From Proteobacteria bacterium SG_bin9 (GTDB lineage: Bacteria > Pseudomonadota > Alphaproteobacteria > Rhizobiales > Xanthobacteraceae), in assembly GCA_002083525.1 (NCBI GenBank), contig LWDM01000032.1, forward strand, positions 407-62,497: a DNA stretch of 62,091 nucleotides, read 5' to 3'. The notes under the pieces are model-generated. The model made no database searches. It saw only the letters and a program-made list of their open reading frames with translations, and had not been told where the DNA came from. This document shows, in pieces, positions 25,576-32,571 of this stretch. Both the position numbers and the translations under genes were made by a program. Position 1 is the stretch's first letter. Every line of letters begins with the position of its first letter.

Positions 25576-26007
25576 GTGAGCGCACAATCCAAAGACATCG
25601 AAGAAGGCCTGACGTTCGCGCCGTCGTTCGACGCGGCCGGGTTTGTGACCTGCGTGACGACGGACGCTGCGTCCGGCGACGTGCTGATGGTCGCGCACAT
25701 GAATGACGAAGCGCTGCGCCGGACCATCGCGACGGGCGATGCCTGGTACTACAGCCGCTCGCGCCAGAAGCTTTGGCGCAAGGGCGAGGAGTCCGGCAAC
25801 CTTCAGAAGGTGGTCGAGATGCGGCTCGACTGCGATCAGGATGCGATCTGGATCCGCGTCGAACAGACGGGGGGAGCGGCCTGCCACACCGGCCGCCGGT
25901 CGTGCTTCTATCGTGCAGTGAGCAAGGGCGAAGGCGGCGGTGCCAAGCTGACTTTCGTCAACGCCGACCGCGCCTTCGATCCCACCTCGGTCTACGGCAA
26001 GCGTTGA
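25576..26007 (+). CDS. hisI: Phosphoribosyl-AMP cyclohydrolase
   Basis: A 143-residue enzyme that opens the purine ring of phosphoribosyl-AMP in histidine synthesis. The family signature runs VAHMNDEALRRTI, WYYSRSRQKLWRKGEESGN, LDCDQDA and GAACHTGRRSCFYR; the metal-binding aspartates and zinc cysteines are intact. The start is GTG at 25576 with a modest GAAGG site. It is the monofunctional form; hisE and the other his genes are not in the window, which is normal for alphaproteobacteria. Confidence 0.96.
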   Translation: MSAQSKDIEEGLTFAPSFDAAGFVTCVTTDAASGDVLMVAHMNDEALRRTIATGDAWYYSRSRQKLWRKGEESGNLQKVVEMRLDCDQDAIWIRVEQTGGAACHTGRRSCFYRAVSKGEGGGAKLTFVNADRAFDPTSVYGKR

Positions 26008-26048
26008 GTCGCGGCTGACCGGCCGCCGCTTACCTGCATTTACCAGCC

Positions 26049-26060
26049 ATTAACCATAAG
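26049..26060 (+). promoter_or_regulatory. TTAACCAT-type motif, possible CtrA half-site
   Basis: ATTAACCATAAG lies about 50 bases upstream of the lytic transglycosylase start. TTAACCAT is a known CtrA recognition word in alphaproteobacteria. The same ten bases ATTAACCATA recur at 29798 upstream of the receiver-protein gene. There is no second half-site at the classical seven-base spacing, so this is tentative. Confidence 0.35.
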
Positions 26061-26110
26061 CGCGCAGGGTACGACTGGCTTCATGGGCCTCGTGTGGCCG
26101 GAGCATTGCC

Positions 26111-27184
26111 ATGTCGATCGACCAGACGCTTGCACAACGGGCGGGTTTAACCCCCGCCAAGGCCGAGATTGCCGGCACGATCAAGCAGGCCGCCAACAAG
26201 ACCGGCACCAGCTTCGAATATCTGGTGTCGGCGGCGAAGATCGAATCCAATCTCAATCCGACCGCGGCTGCGCCGACGTCCTCGGCGCGGGGCCTTTATC
26301 AATTCATCGAACAGACCTGGCTCGGCACCGTCAAAGAGGCGGGGGCGAAGTTCGGCTACAGCAACTATGCCGATGCGATCACGCGGACGTCGTCCGGCCG
26401 ATACGAGGTCAGCGATCCGGCTGTGCGCGCGGAAATCCTGAAGCTGCGCAACGACCCGGCTGCGAACGCGGCGATGGCCGGCGTGCTCACTCAATCGAAC
26501 AGCTTTAAGCTTGTCGGCGAAATCGGCCGCCGACCGACCGACAGTGAACTCTACATGGCGCACTTCATGGGTGCGCGCGGTGCGTCGCGGCTGATCAACA
26601 AAGCCGAGGACAACCCGAATGCGGTTGCGGCAAACCTGTTTCCGGCCGCGGCCTCCGCCAACCGCTCGATCTTCTACGATCGCGGCGGCCGGGCGCGCTC
26701 GGTCTCCGAAGTGTACTCGGTGCTGAACACCCGCTATGCCAACGCTGCTAACTCGCCGACGGCACGGACGGCGATTGCTGCGCTGGACGGCACGGTGCCG
26801 ACCAACGTCGCTCAATCCGCAACAGTCCCGCAGACAGCGGCAGCACAGCCTGTCGCTGCGCCGGCTCGCGTGGCCGCGGCGCGTGGTCCGGTTGAACTGA
26901 GTTCATTTCCGGACCTGAACTCGATTTCCGTTGCATCCCGTCAAGGCGTGCAGCCGGTTGCCCAGCCGCAGCAGGTCGCATCGATTCAGCGCGATGAGCC
27001 CATATTCCGTTCGCTGTTCAAGGCGGGCGATCGCAGCGAGCCGGTATCGCCAGCGGTGAGCGAACTGTGGGGCAACAACAACTCCCTGACGGCGCAGGCC
27101 ACCCAGCCCAAGGTCTCCGGTGAGACCAACAGGGCGCGTCCGCTCGATCTCTTCAGCGATCCGACCGGCATCTACAGCAGCTGA
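26111..27184 (+). CDS. Lytic transglycosylase (SLT domain) with disordered tail
   Basis: A 357-residue protein. The N-terminal 170 residues form a lysozyme-like SLT domain with catalytic Glu45 in SAAKIESNLNP, followed by SARGLYQFIEQTWL and a C-terminal ELYMAHFMGARGASRLI motif. The remaining half is Ala/Pro/Gln-rich and probably unstructured. No signal peptide is visible, as in some flagellum-associated transglycosylases that are exported by the flagellar apparatus. Neighbouring DUF2336, Hpt and CheY-like genes support a motility or polarity link, but that is inference. Confidence 0.88.
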   Translation: MSIDQTLAQRAGLTPAKAEIAGTIKQAANKTGTSFEYLVSAAKIESNLNPTAAAPTSSARGLYQFIEQTWLGTVKEAGAKFGYSNYADAITRTSSGRYEVSDPAVRAEILKLRNDPAANAAMAGVLTQSNSFKLVGEIGRRPTDSELYMAHFMGARGASRLINKAEDNPNAVAANLFPAAASANRSIFYDRGGRARSVSEVYSVLNTRYANAANSPTARTAIAALDGTVPTNVAQSATVPQTAAAQPVAAPARVAAARGPVELSSFPDLNSISVASRQGVQPVAQPQQVASIQRDEPIFRSLFKAGDRSEPVSPAVSELWGNNNSLTAQATQPKVSGETNRARPLDLFSDPTGIYSS

Positions 27185-27193
27185 GCCCGCCGC

Positions 27194-27208
27194 CCGGCGA
27201 TCCGCCGG
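27194..27208 (+). terminator. Weak hairpin terminator after the transglycosylase gene
   Basis: CCGGCG pairs with CGCCGG around a three-base loop ten bases after the stop codon. The following sequence TTAATAAAA is only partly T-rich, so termination efficiency is uncertain. Confidence 0.4.
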
Positions 27209-27332
27209 TTAATAAAACATCAATAATCGCAGTCGGTTATGGTGAACGCTTTGTTAAGCGTCATGGTTTACCGTGTGTAACTGTAGCGTCCAGTTGTGAC
27301 GTTTTTGTCCAGTTGCGTAGGCCGGCATAGCC

Positions 27333-28538
27333 ATGATCGTTCGGCAGTTTATCAGTTGGGTTCGTACCGCTCCGGCGGGTGAGCGTGCAGACGCGACGCG
27401 GGCATTGGCCCGGGCGTGGCTCGTCTCCGATCTTTCCGAGGATGACCGCGCCGCTGCGGAAGGCGCGCTGTTGATGCTCCTCGATGACCCGTCTCCTCTC
27501 GTCCGGCAAGCGATGGCTGAGGTTTTCGCCTGGAGCGAAGAGGCGCCGGCCGCAATCATACGGGCGCTGTCGACCGATCAGCCGTCGGTGGCGCTGCCGA
27601 TCCTCGAATTCTCGCCGCTTCTCGTTGATGCCGATCTCGTCGACATCGTCGCCACCGGATCGGGCGAGGTGCAGTGCGCGATTGCCCGCCGCATGCAGCT
27701 TCCGATCTCCGTCTGCGCCGCGATGGCCGAAGTCGGGTCGGCTGCAGCCGTGCTCGAGCTGATCGAAAATCCCCACGCGGGCCTCCTTCCGTTGTCGCTC
27801 GACCGGATCGCCGAGCGTTTCGGGCATCTCGCGGCCATTCGCGAGGCGCTGCTTGCGCTGGAAGACCTCCCGGCGCCGACGCGGCTGCTGCTCGTCGGAA
27901 AACTGTCCGAGACGCTGGCCCAATTCGTCACGGCGCGCGCCTGGCTCACGGCCGACCGCGCCGAGCGTGTCGTTTCCGAAGCCTGCGAGCGCTCAACCGT
28001 GAACATCGCCGCGCGGTCGTACGGTGACGATATGCGCAATCTGCTGCGGCACCTGCGGGCCACCGGCCAGCTTACCGCGGGATTGATCCTGCGGGCGCTG
28101 CTGTCCGGCAACATCGAATTGTTCGCTGACGCGCTTGTCGAACTCTCCGATCTTCCCTCCGAGCGGGTCTATGCCCTGGTGCAGGAGCGCCGCGGCAGCG
28201 GACTGAATGCGCTGCTTCAGCGTGCAGGTCTGCCGGCATCGACGTATCCGGCCTTCCGCGCCGCGCTTGAAGCGCGTGACGAGATGGGCTTCGCCGCATC
28301 GATTGGCGGGGCCTCACGGCTGCGCCGCCGCATGGTCGAGCGGGTGCTGACGACGTGCGAGATGAATGCCGAGGTCGCCGAGCCGCTCTTGATCCTGCTG
28401 CGGCGGTTTGCGACGGAATCCGCGCGCGAAGAGGCGCGGCTGTTCTGCGACGAACTGGCGGCCGAATACAACGATCCGATTTATGCGGACGAAGCGATCG
28501 ACGCCGACCCGATCGATGCGGATCTGATCGCAGCTTGA
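27333..28538 (+). CDS. DUF2336 domain-containing protein
   Basis: A 401-residue, mostly alpha-helical protein built of HEAT-like repeats. The DUF2336 hallmarks LSEDDRAAAEGALLMLLDDPSPLVR, a block of short repeats ending in FSPLLVDADLVDIV, and Leu-rich helices (LILRALLSGNIELFADALVEL) are seen. The domain occurs widely in alphaproteobacteria, in some cases linked to cyclic-di-GMP or cell-cycle signalling, but no general biochemical role is known to me. It ends in an acidic tail (about 385-401). It converges on the Hpt gene. Confidence 0.85.
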   Translation: MIVRQFISWVRTAPAGERADATRALARAWLVSDLSEDDRAAAEGALLMLLDDPSPLVRQAMAEVFAWSEEAPAAIIRALSTDQPSVALPILEFSPLLVDADLVDIVATGSGEVQCAIARRMQLPISVCAAMAEVGSAAAVLELIENPHAGLLPLSLDRIAERFGHLAAIREALLALEDLPAPTRLLLVGKLSETLAQFVTARAWLTADRAERVVSEACERSTVNIAARSYGDDMRNLLRHLRATGQLTAGLILRALLSGNIELFADALVELSDLPSERVYALVQERRGSGLNALLQRAGLPASTYPAFRAALEARDEMGFAASIGGASRLRRRMVERVLTTCEMNAEVAEPLLILLRRFATESAREEARLFCDELAAEYNDPIYADEAIDADPIDADLIAA

Positions 28539-28592
28539 TCGACGCTGACTGTTGATGAAACGTCACCCACGCGGCGGCGTGACGCTAAAAAA

Positions 28593-29168
28593 TCAATCCA
28601 CCGGAATGATGCTTGGTGCGAGAATGGCCTCGAGGTGCTCGGGGCGGTCGCGGTTGACATGCATCAGGTATTCGTCGGCAACGCCGCGCAGCTTCTTGCT
28701 GAGCTGAGCCGACACGCCGAGCGCATCGATCCGATCGTTCTCGCGCACGATGGCCTGAATGGCATTGACGTGGTGGGCGATCAGTTCGGGCGGCACCTTC
28801 TCGAAGTCCGGCGCGTGCTCGATGATACGGCAGAGGCTTTCGGCGGCCGCGGCGGCGGTCGGATAGCCGAAGGTCGCGGCGCTGCCCTTGATATCGTGCG
28901 CGGCGCGCAGCAGCTCTTCACGCGTTTCCGGATCGACGCCCTTCATTTCCATCGCGGTGTGTGCAGCGGCGAGGCGGTCGCACTCGTTGACCATCCAGCC
29001 GTCGAATTCGCCGGACAGTTCCTGCAGCGCCTTCTCGGCACGCGCCACCGGATCGTCGCCGTCCTTCTCGTCGACGCGGCGGATCATCTTTCGGAGCGGA
29101 TTAGGCTGGGTAATGATCTGATGGTCGGCGAACGTCTCGACCTTGATATCGGATGTCTTCTTGCTCAT
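28593..29168 (-). CDS. Hpt domain phosphotransfer protein
   Basis: A 191-residue cytosolic protein. A four-helix histidine-phosphotransfer domain spans about 60-150 with phospho-acceptor His91 in AAHDIKGSAATFG. The N-terminal 40 residues are charged and probably flexible. The protein would relay phosphate between a hybrid kinase and receivers. Its gene starts 20 bases after the stop of a CheY-like receiver gene on the same strand, which makes that receiver the obvious partner. Alphaproteobacterial Hpt/receiver pairs of this kind may control polarity or motility. Confidence 0.9.
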   Translation of the reverse strand: MSKKTSDIKVETFADHQIITQPNPLRKMIRRVDEKDGDDPVARAEKALQELSGEFDGWMVNECDRLAAAHTAMEMKGVDPETREELLRAAHDIKGSAATFGYPTAAAAAESLCRIIEHAPDFEKVPPELIAHHVNAIQAIVRENDRIDALGVSAQLSKKLRGVADEYLMHVNRDRPEHLEAILAPSIIPVD

Positions 29169-29187
29169 GCCGGTTCCTTCGCGCGGA

Positions 29188-29736
29188 TCATCCGGCGACC
29201 TTGGCCTTGTCCAGCAATGACGGCTGCTGCATCACTTCCGCCTTGCCGCCGTTGCGGCGCTCGGGGCCGATGTAGGCTCCGTTGATGTTGCGGCGGCGGT
29301 CGGGACCGAAATAGTTCTTGGTCTTGATGAAGGGGCGGGGGCTCGCGACCACGTTCAGGATACGCTGGTAGAGGCCCTTCGCCGAGATCGGCTTGGCGAG
29401 AAATTCGGTGACGCCGGCGTCGCGCGCGACAGTGACGCGGCGCTTTTCCGAGTGTCCGGTCAGCATGATGATCGGCGCGAACGGATTGCCCTTGCCGCCG
29501 GGCTGGCGGATCATTTGTGCGAGTTCGAGGCCGTCGAAGATCGGCATCAGCCAGTCGGTGATGACGATGTCGGGCACGTAGTGTGTGAACATCTCCAGCG
29601 CGGTCGCGCCGTCTTCGGCTTCATAGACTTCGCGGGCGCCGAACGAATGCAGCAGCGTGCGCAGGATGCGGCGCATGTGCGCGTTGTCGTCGCACACCAG
29701 AAAGCGCAGCTTGTTGAAATCGATCCGATACATCAT
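29188..29736 (-). CDS. CheY-like single-domain response regulator
   Basis: A 182-residue protein. The receiver domain carries CDDNAHMRRILRTLLHSFG (acidic pocket), phosphorylated Asp in VITDWLMP, Thr in MLTGHSEK and Lys in FLAKPISAKGLY. The C-terminal 50 residues contain the repeated motif FGPDRRR / IGPERR and are probably disordered. There is no output domain. It is first of a two-gene unit with the Hpt protein. Two adjacent ATGs at 29736 and 29733 are possible starts. A TTAACCAT-type motif lies 60 bases upstream. Confidence 0.9.
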   Translation of the reverse strand: MMYRIDFNKLRFLVCDDNAHMRRILRTLLHSFGAREVYEAEDGATALEMFTHYVPDIVITDWLMPIFDGLELAQMIRQPGGKGNPFAPIIMLTGHSEKRRVTVARDAGVTEFLAKPISAKGLYQRILNVVASPRPFIKTKNYFGPDRRRNINGAYIGPERRNGGKAEVMQQPSLLDKAKVAG

Positions 29737-29797
29737 CGCGCTCTGTCGTATCGGGAGCGAACGCGCTGGCGCGCCGCCGCCGGACGGTATACCTCGC

Positions 29798-29809
29798 ATT
29801 AACCATAGG
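29798..29809 (-). promoter_or_regulatory. TTAACCAT-type motif, possible CtrA half-site (second copy)
   Basis: ATTAACCATAGG on the plus strand, upstream of the receiver gene which reads on the minus strand. It shares ten bases with the copy at 26049. A further GTTAACG lies at 29819, 21 bases on. Functional assignment is tentative. Confidence 0.33.
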
Positions 29810-29856
29810 CTGGAGATCGTTAACGAAGGGTTGAGGCTCGGAGCCGGCCTCGGCGC

Positions 29857-30633
29857 TCAGGGGCTGAACTGCTCGCGCAGGATCCGCTCTTCCAGGCTGT
29901 GGCCCGGGTCGAACATCATGGTGATGGCGATGGACTTGTCGGACAGCACCTCGACCCGCTGAACGTTGCGGGCCTCGTCGTGGTCGGCGACCGCCGCGAC
30001 CGGCCGCTTGTCGCTCTCCAGCACCTCGATCGTCACATAGGCCGTGTTCGGCAGCAGCGCGCCGCGCCAGCGCCGCGGCCGGAACGCGCTGATGGGAGTG
30101 AGGGCGAGCAGGTCGGCATTGATCGGCAGGATCGGACCCTGCGCTGAGAGATTATAGGCGGTCGACCCCGCGGGCGTAGCGACGAGGACGCCGTCGGCGA
30201 CAAGTTCGGCCATCCGTTCGCGCTCGTCGATCTTGATGCGCAGGCGCGCGGCCTGATGGGTTTGCCGGAACAGCGCCACTTCATTGATGGCGTGATGGAT
30301 GTGCACCTTGCCGTCGGTATCGGTCGCGCGCATCAGCAGCGGATTGATCTCGGTCGTCAGCGCCGCGGCGAGACGATCGCGCAGGCTGTGCGCTGAGAAC
30401 TCGTTCATCAGGAAGCCGACCGTGCCGCGATGCATACCGTAGATCGGCTTGCCGGAGCGCATGTTGTTATGCAGCGTGTGCAGCATCAGGCCGTCGCCGC
30501 CGAGCGCGACGATGACATCGGCCTTCTTGGGATCGTGATTGCCGTAAGCAATGACAAGCTGTTCGAGCGCCTGCTGCGCCTCGGCGCTGGTGCTCGCGAC
30601 AAACGCGATCCGGTCGAACGAACGGGAGGTCAT
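29857..30633 (-). CDS. nadK: NAD kinase
   Basis: A 258-residue cytosolic enzyme that phosphorylates NAD to NADP. The ALGGDGLMLHTLH (GGDG) catalytic motif, YGMHRGTVGFLMNEF and the NE/D signature HHAINEVALFRQ with the following LVADGVLVATPAGSTAYNLSA block are all present. Start at 30633 aligns with the usual MTSRSFDRIAFVAS beginning; an ATG 11 codons upstream is possible. Downstream is the receiver gene on the same strand, 120 bases away. Confidence 0.95.
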   Translation of the reverse strand: MTSRSFDRIAFVASTSAEAQQALEQLVIAYGNHDPKKADVIVALGGDGLMLHTLHNNMRSGKPIYGMHRGTVGFLMNEFSAHSLRDRLAAALTTEINPLLMRATDTDGKVHIHHAINEVALFRQTHQAARLRIKIDERERMAELVADGVLVATPAGSTAYNLSAQGPILPINADLLALTPISAFRPRRWRGALLPNTAYVTIEVLESDKRPVAAVADHDEARNVQRVEVLSDKSIAITMMFDPGHSLEERILREQFSP

Positions 30634-30817
30634 TGCAAGGTCAGGGTCCACCTGCGGAACTCCCATGACATATCGGCTGCTCCGGGAAAGGCAAGCCGAG
30701 GCGGGGGTGCGGCATGGCCATCTTGTGACGCCGTTAACGGCCGATCGGGTGAGGGAAGGTATGCCATCGCCGTTCTTTTCCGTTCTTGGGTATGCGTGAT
30801 CACCCCTGTTCTTTGCG

Positions 30818-31180
30818 GCGCGGGGGCGCCGAATTCCGTTCCCGTCTATCGCCCTGACTTGAGGGCGCGCGGAACGCCGGACGCTCAACGCGTCCGCAGC
30901 CTCGTGCGCAAAATGAGTTTTTGGCACACGAGCAGAGTCACCACGGTCACGCCGGTTTCGCCCGGCGTTCCGCACGCAGTGGTTTTAACGGCCTATTTCG
31001 CGAGAAACCCCCGGCGGGCGAACCTGAGTAATCCGCCGCTGTGGAGCAGGGCGACCGCTCCGGGGTAACGCGACTTCAGCCCGTCCGCTTGCGTGCTGCA
31101 CGTCTGACAGCACACACGCGTCCACCGCATCCCGCCCCGCGCATCGTGACGATCGCGAACGCCCCTCAATGTGGGGCAGG
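30818..31180. repeat. Unclassified structured intergenic repeat element
   Basis: This gene-free stretch between nadK and a TPR gene is dense in inverted repeats: GCCCT/AGGGC (30851/30862), a perfect 12-bp pair GCGGAACGCCGG/CCGGCGTTCCGC (30869/30962) enclosing hairpins GGACG/CGTCC and CTCGTG/CACGAG, then TTTC-GCGA-GAAA, GGAGC/GCTCC (31043/31057) and GTGCTG/CAGCAC (31093/31108). I remember closely related blocks, with a core reading GGTTTCTCGCGAAATAGGCC on the minus strand, scattered through Bradyrhizobium-type genomes. No open frame in it looks coding. It could be a small mobile element or a structured RNA; direction is unknown. Confidence 0.6.
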
Positions 31181-31230
31181 ACGTCTATGATTATATTCCT
31201 ATAACGGAAAAAGTCAACGCGTAGCGGCAA

Positions 31231-31264
31231 CGAAAACGCCGGCGCCTTGATCAAGGCGCCGGCG
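31231..31264 (-). terminator. Rho-independent terminator of the TPR gene
   Basis: A perfect 28-base palindrome (31237-31264, centred on TTGATCAA) is followed on the minus strand by TTTTCGTT. It lies 35 bases after the stop of the TPR gene and reads as its intrinsic terminator. Confidence 0.85.
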
Positions 31265-31298
31265 ACGAGATGGTCAGCCTGAACCCGACAGGAGCGGG

Positions 31299-31934
31299 TC
31301 AGTAGTTGCCGCTGGTGGTCGCCAGCGCTTCGCCGAGCGACTGATATTCGGGGCAGGAGAAACCGCAAAGCGAGCCGATCTTGTTCAGATGATCCATGGC
31401 GCGCTGCCGGTTGCCCTGTTCGACCTGCCAGAGGCCGTAATACTGCCAGGTCTTGACGTGGTTCGGGTCGGCGCGCAGCGCGCGCTCGTACCAGTTCTTC
31501 GATTCCTCGAAGTTGCCAAGCTTGCGGTACGAGTAGCCGATCAGGTTGGCGACGTCAGCGTGGTTGTCCTGATCAAGCGCACGCAGCTGGACGATGGCTC
31601 CGGCATAGTCATTGCGTTCGAAGATGGTCGCGTAGGCCGCGCGATATCCGCGAACGAACGCGGGATTGTCGATGCTCGACTTCTTGTCCGCCGGTTTGGC
31701 GGCCGGATCGGATGTGGCCGGGGCCGGCGTCGCGGCGGCAGGCGCGGTCTTGGTGTCCTTGGCCTTGGCGGCGTCCTTTGCATCCTTCTTGGCGGCCGGG
31801 GGCTCGATCGCCGTTGCGGGCGTTTCGGCAGGCGCGGCGGTTGCCGTTTGGATTGCAGGTGCGAGCGAGAGCGCCAGCGCCGTTGCGGTCAGGGTGAGGA
31901 ATTTGGGGAGGAGCTTGGTGGTCAGGCTGCTCAT
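31299..31934 (-). CDS. Exported TPR protein
   Basis: A 211-residue protein with a strong AGGAGGTCTGC ribosome site that fixes the ATG at 31934. The signal peptide ends near AIQTATAAPAE. A Lys/Ala/Pro-rich linker (about 38-85) precedes two to three TPR units (about 95-180: YAGAIVQLRALDQDNHADVANLIGYSYR-type, FEESKNWYERALRADPNHVKTW, NRQRAMDHLNKIGSLCGFSC). The two cysteines near the end may form a disulfide in the periplasm. TPRs mediate protein contacts; the partner is unknown. Confidence 0.88.
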   Translation of the reverse strand: MSSLTTKLLPKFLTLTATALALSLAPAIQTATAAPAETPATAIEPPAAKKDAKDAAKAKDTKTAPAAATPAPATSDPAAKPADKKSSIDNPAFVRGYRAAYATIFERNDYAGAIVQLRALDQDNHADVANLIGYSYRKLGNFEESKNWYERALRADPNHVKTWQYYGLWQVEQGNRQRAMDHLNKIGSLCGFSCPEYQSLGEALATTSGNY

Positions 31935-32227
31935 GCAGACCTCCTGTTTGGCCGGAACCCATCGTAACCGATCGGCGATGTGTTTGACACGGGATAAACA
32001 CCATGCAGCTGGTGTCATTCCGCCCGGCAGTTTGCGGCATGACGGTAGTCGTAATCGGGACGATCCCGGTTCACACGCCGCTATCTGGCATGAACGAATT
32101 GTCAGTCTGATGAATATGCCCTGTCAGGACGTTTCAGAAGGGGTTCAGCGGGCGGGGCCTAGCCTTCGCTCAGATCGGCGGGTTCTCACGGATCCGCGAT
32201 CGCACACAATCTGAAGGAGACTGACCC

Positions 32228-32515
32228 ATGCTGAAGACAATCTCCGCCGCAGTCCTGGCTGCATCCTTGCTCGCCGCGCCGGCGTTCGCCGCGGGCACCG
32301 CAAAGAAGACCGACGCCATGCCGGCGACGAAGTCTGCAACGGTCGACGCCAAGGCGCAGATCAAGCCGGTCAAGAAGCTGACCGTGAAGAAGGCGAGCAA
32401 GGCCAAGCATCTGCGTCACAAGAAGCAACACGCCAGCAAGGCTGCTATCGCCGCCAAGGTAAAGATGGCGAAGCCGGTGCTGAAGCCGACCTCGGTGAAG
32501 CAGAAGCGCGCGTGA
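32228..32515 (+). CDS. Small exported lysine-rich protein
   Basis: A 95-residue protein with an AAGGAGA ribosome site and a clear signal peptide cleaved after APAFA. The mature 70 residues are extremely basic (about one third Lys, with His and Arg) with short repeats such as KKLTVKKASKAKHLRHKK and AAKVKMAKPVLKP. It has no cysteines and no domain I know. A periplasmic polycation of this sort could bind envelope anions or buffer acid; that is speculation. A strong terminator follows directly. Confidence 0.8.
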   Translation: MLKTISAAVLAASLLAAPAFAAGTAKKTDAMPATKSATVDAKAQIKPVKKLTVKKASKAKHLRHKKQHASKAAIAAKVKMAKPVLKPTSVKQKRA

Positions 32516-32537
32516 TCATCACCCGCTGAATCAGAAA

Positions 32538-32567
32538 CCCCGGAGCCTTGGCTCCGGGGTTTTGTTT
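32538..32567. terminator. Strong intrinsic terminator between convergent genes
   Basis: CCCCGGAGCC at 32538 pairs with GGCTCCGGGG at 32550, followed by TTTTGTTTT. It terminates the small lysine-rich gene; the minus-strand flank is less T-rich (only AAA before the stem), so its effect on the converging receptor gene is less sure. Confidence 0.9.
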
Positions 32568-32571
32568 TGCA

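Noticed and set aside
30985..31368. Minus-strand frame of 127 codons in the structured repeat
   Set aside because: It spans the repeat hairpins and runs into the TPR gene without a ribosome site or domain; it looks like a frequent repeat-derived artefact.
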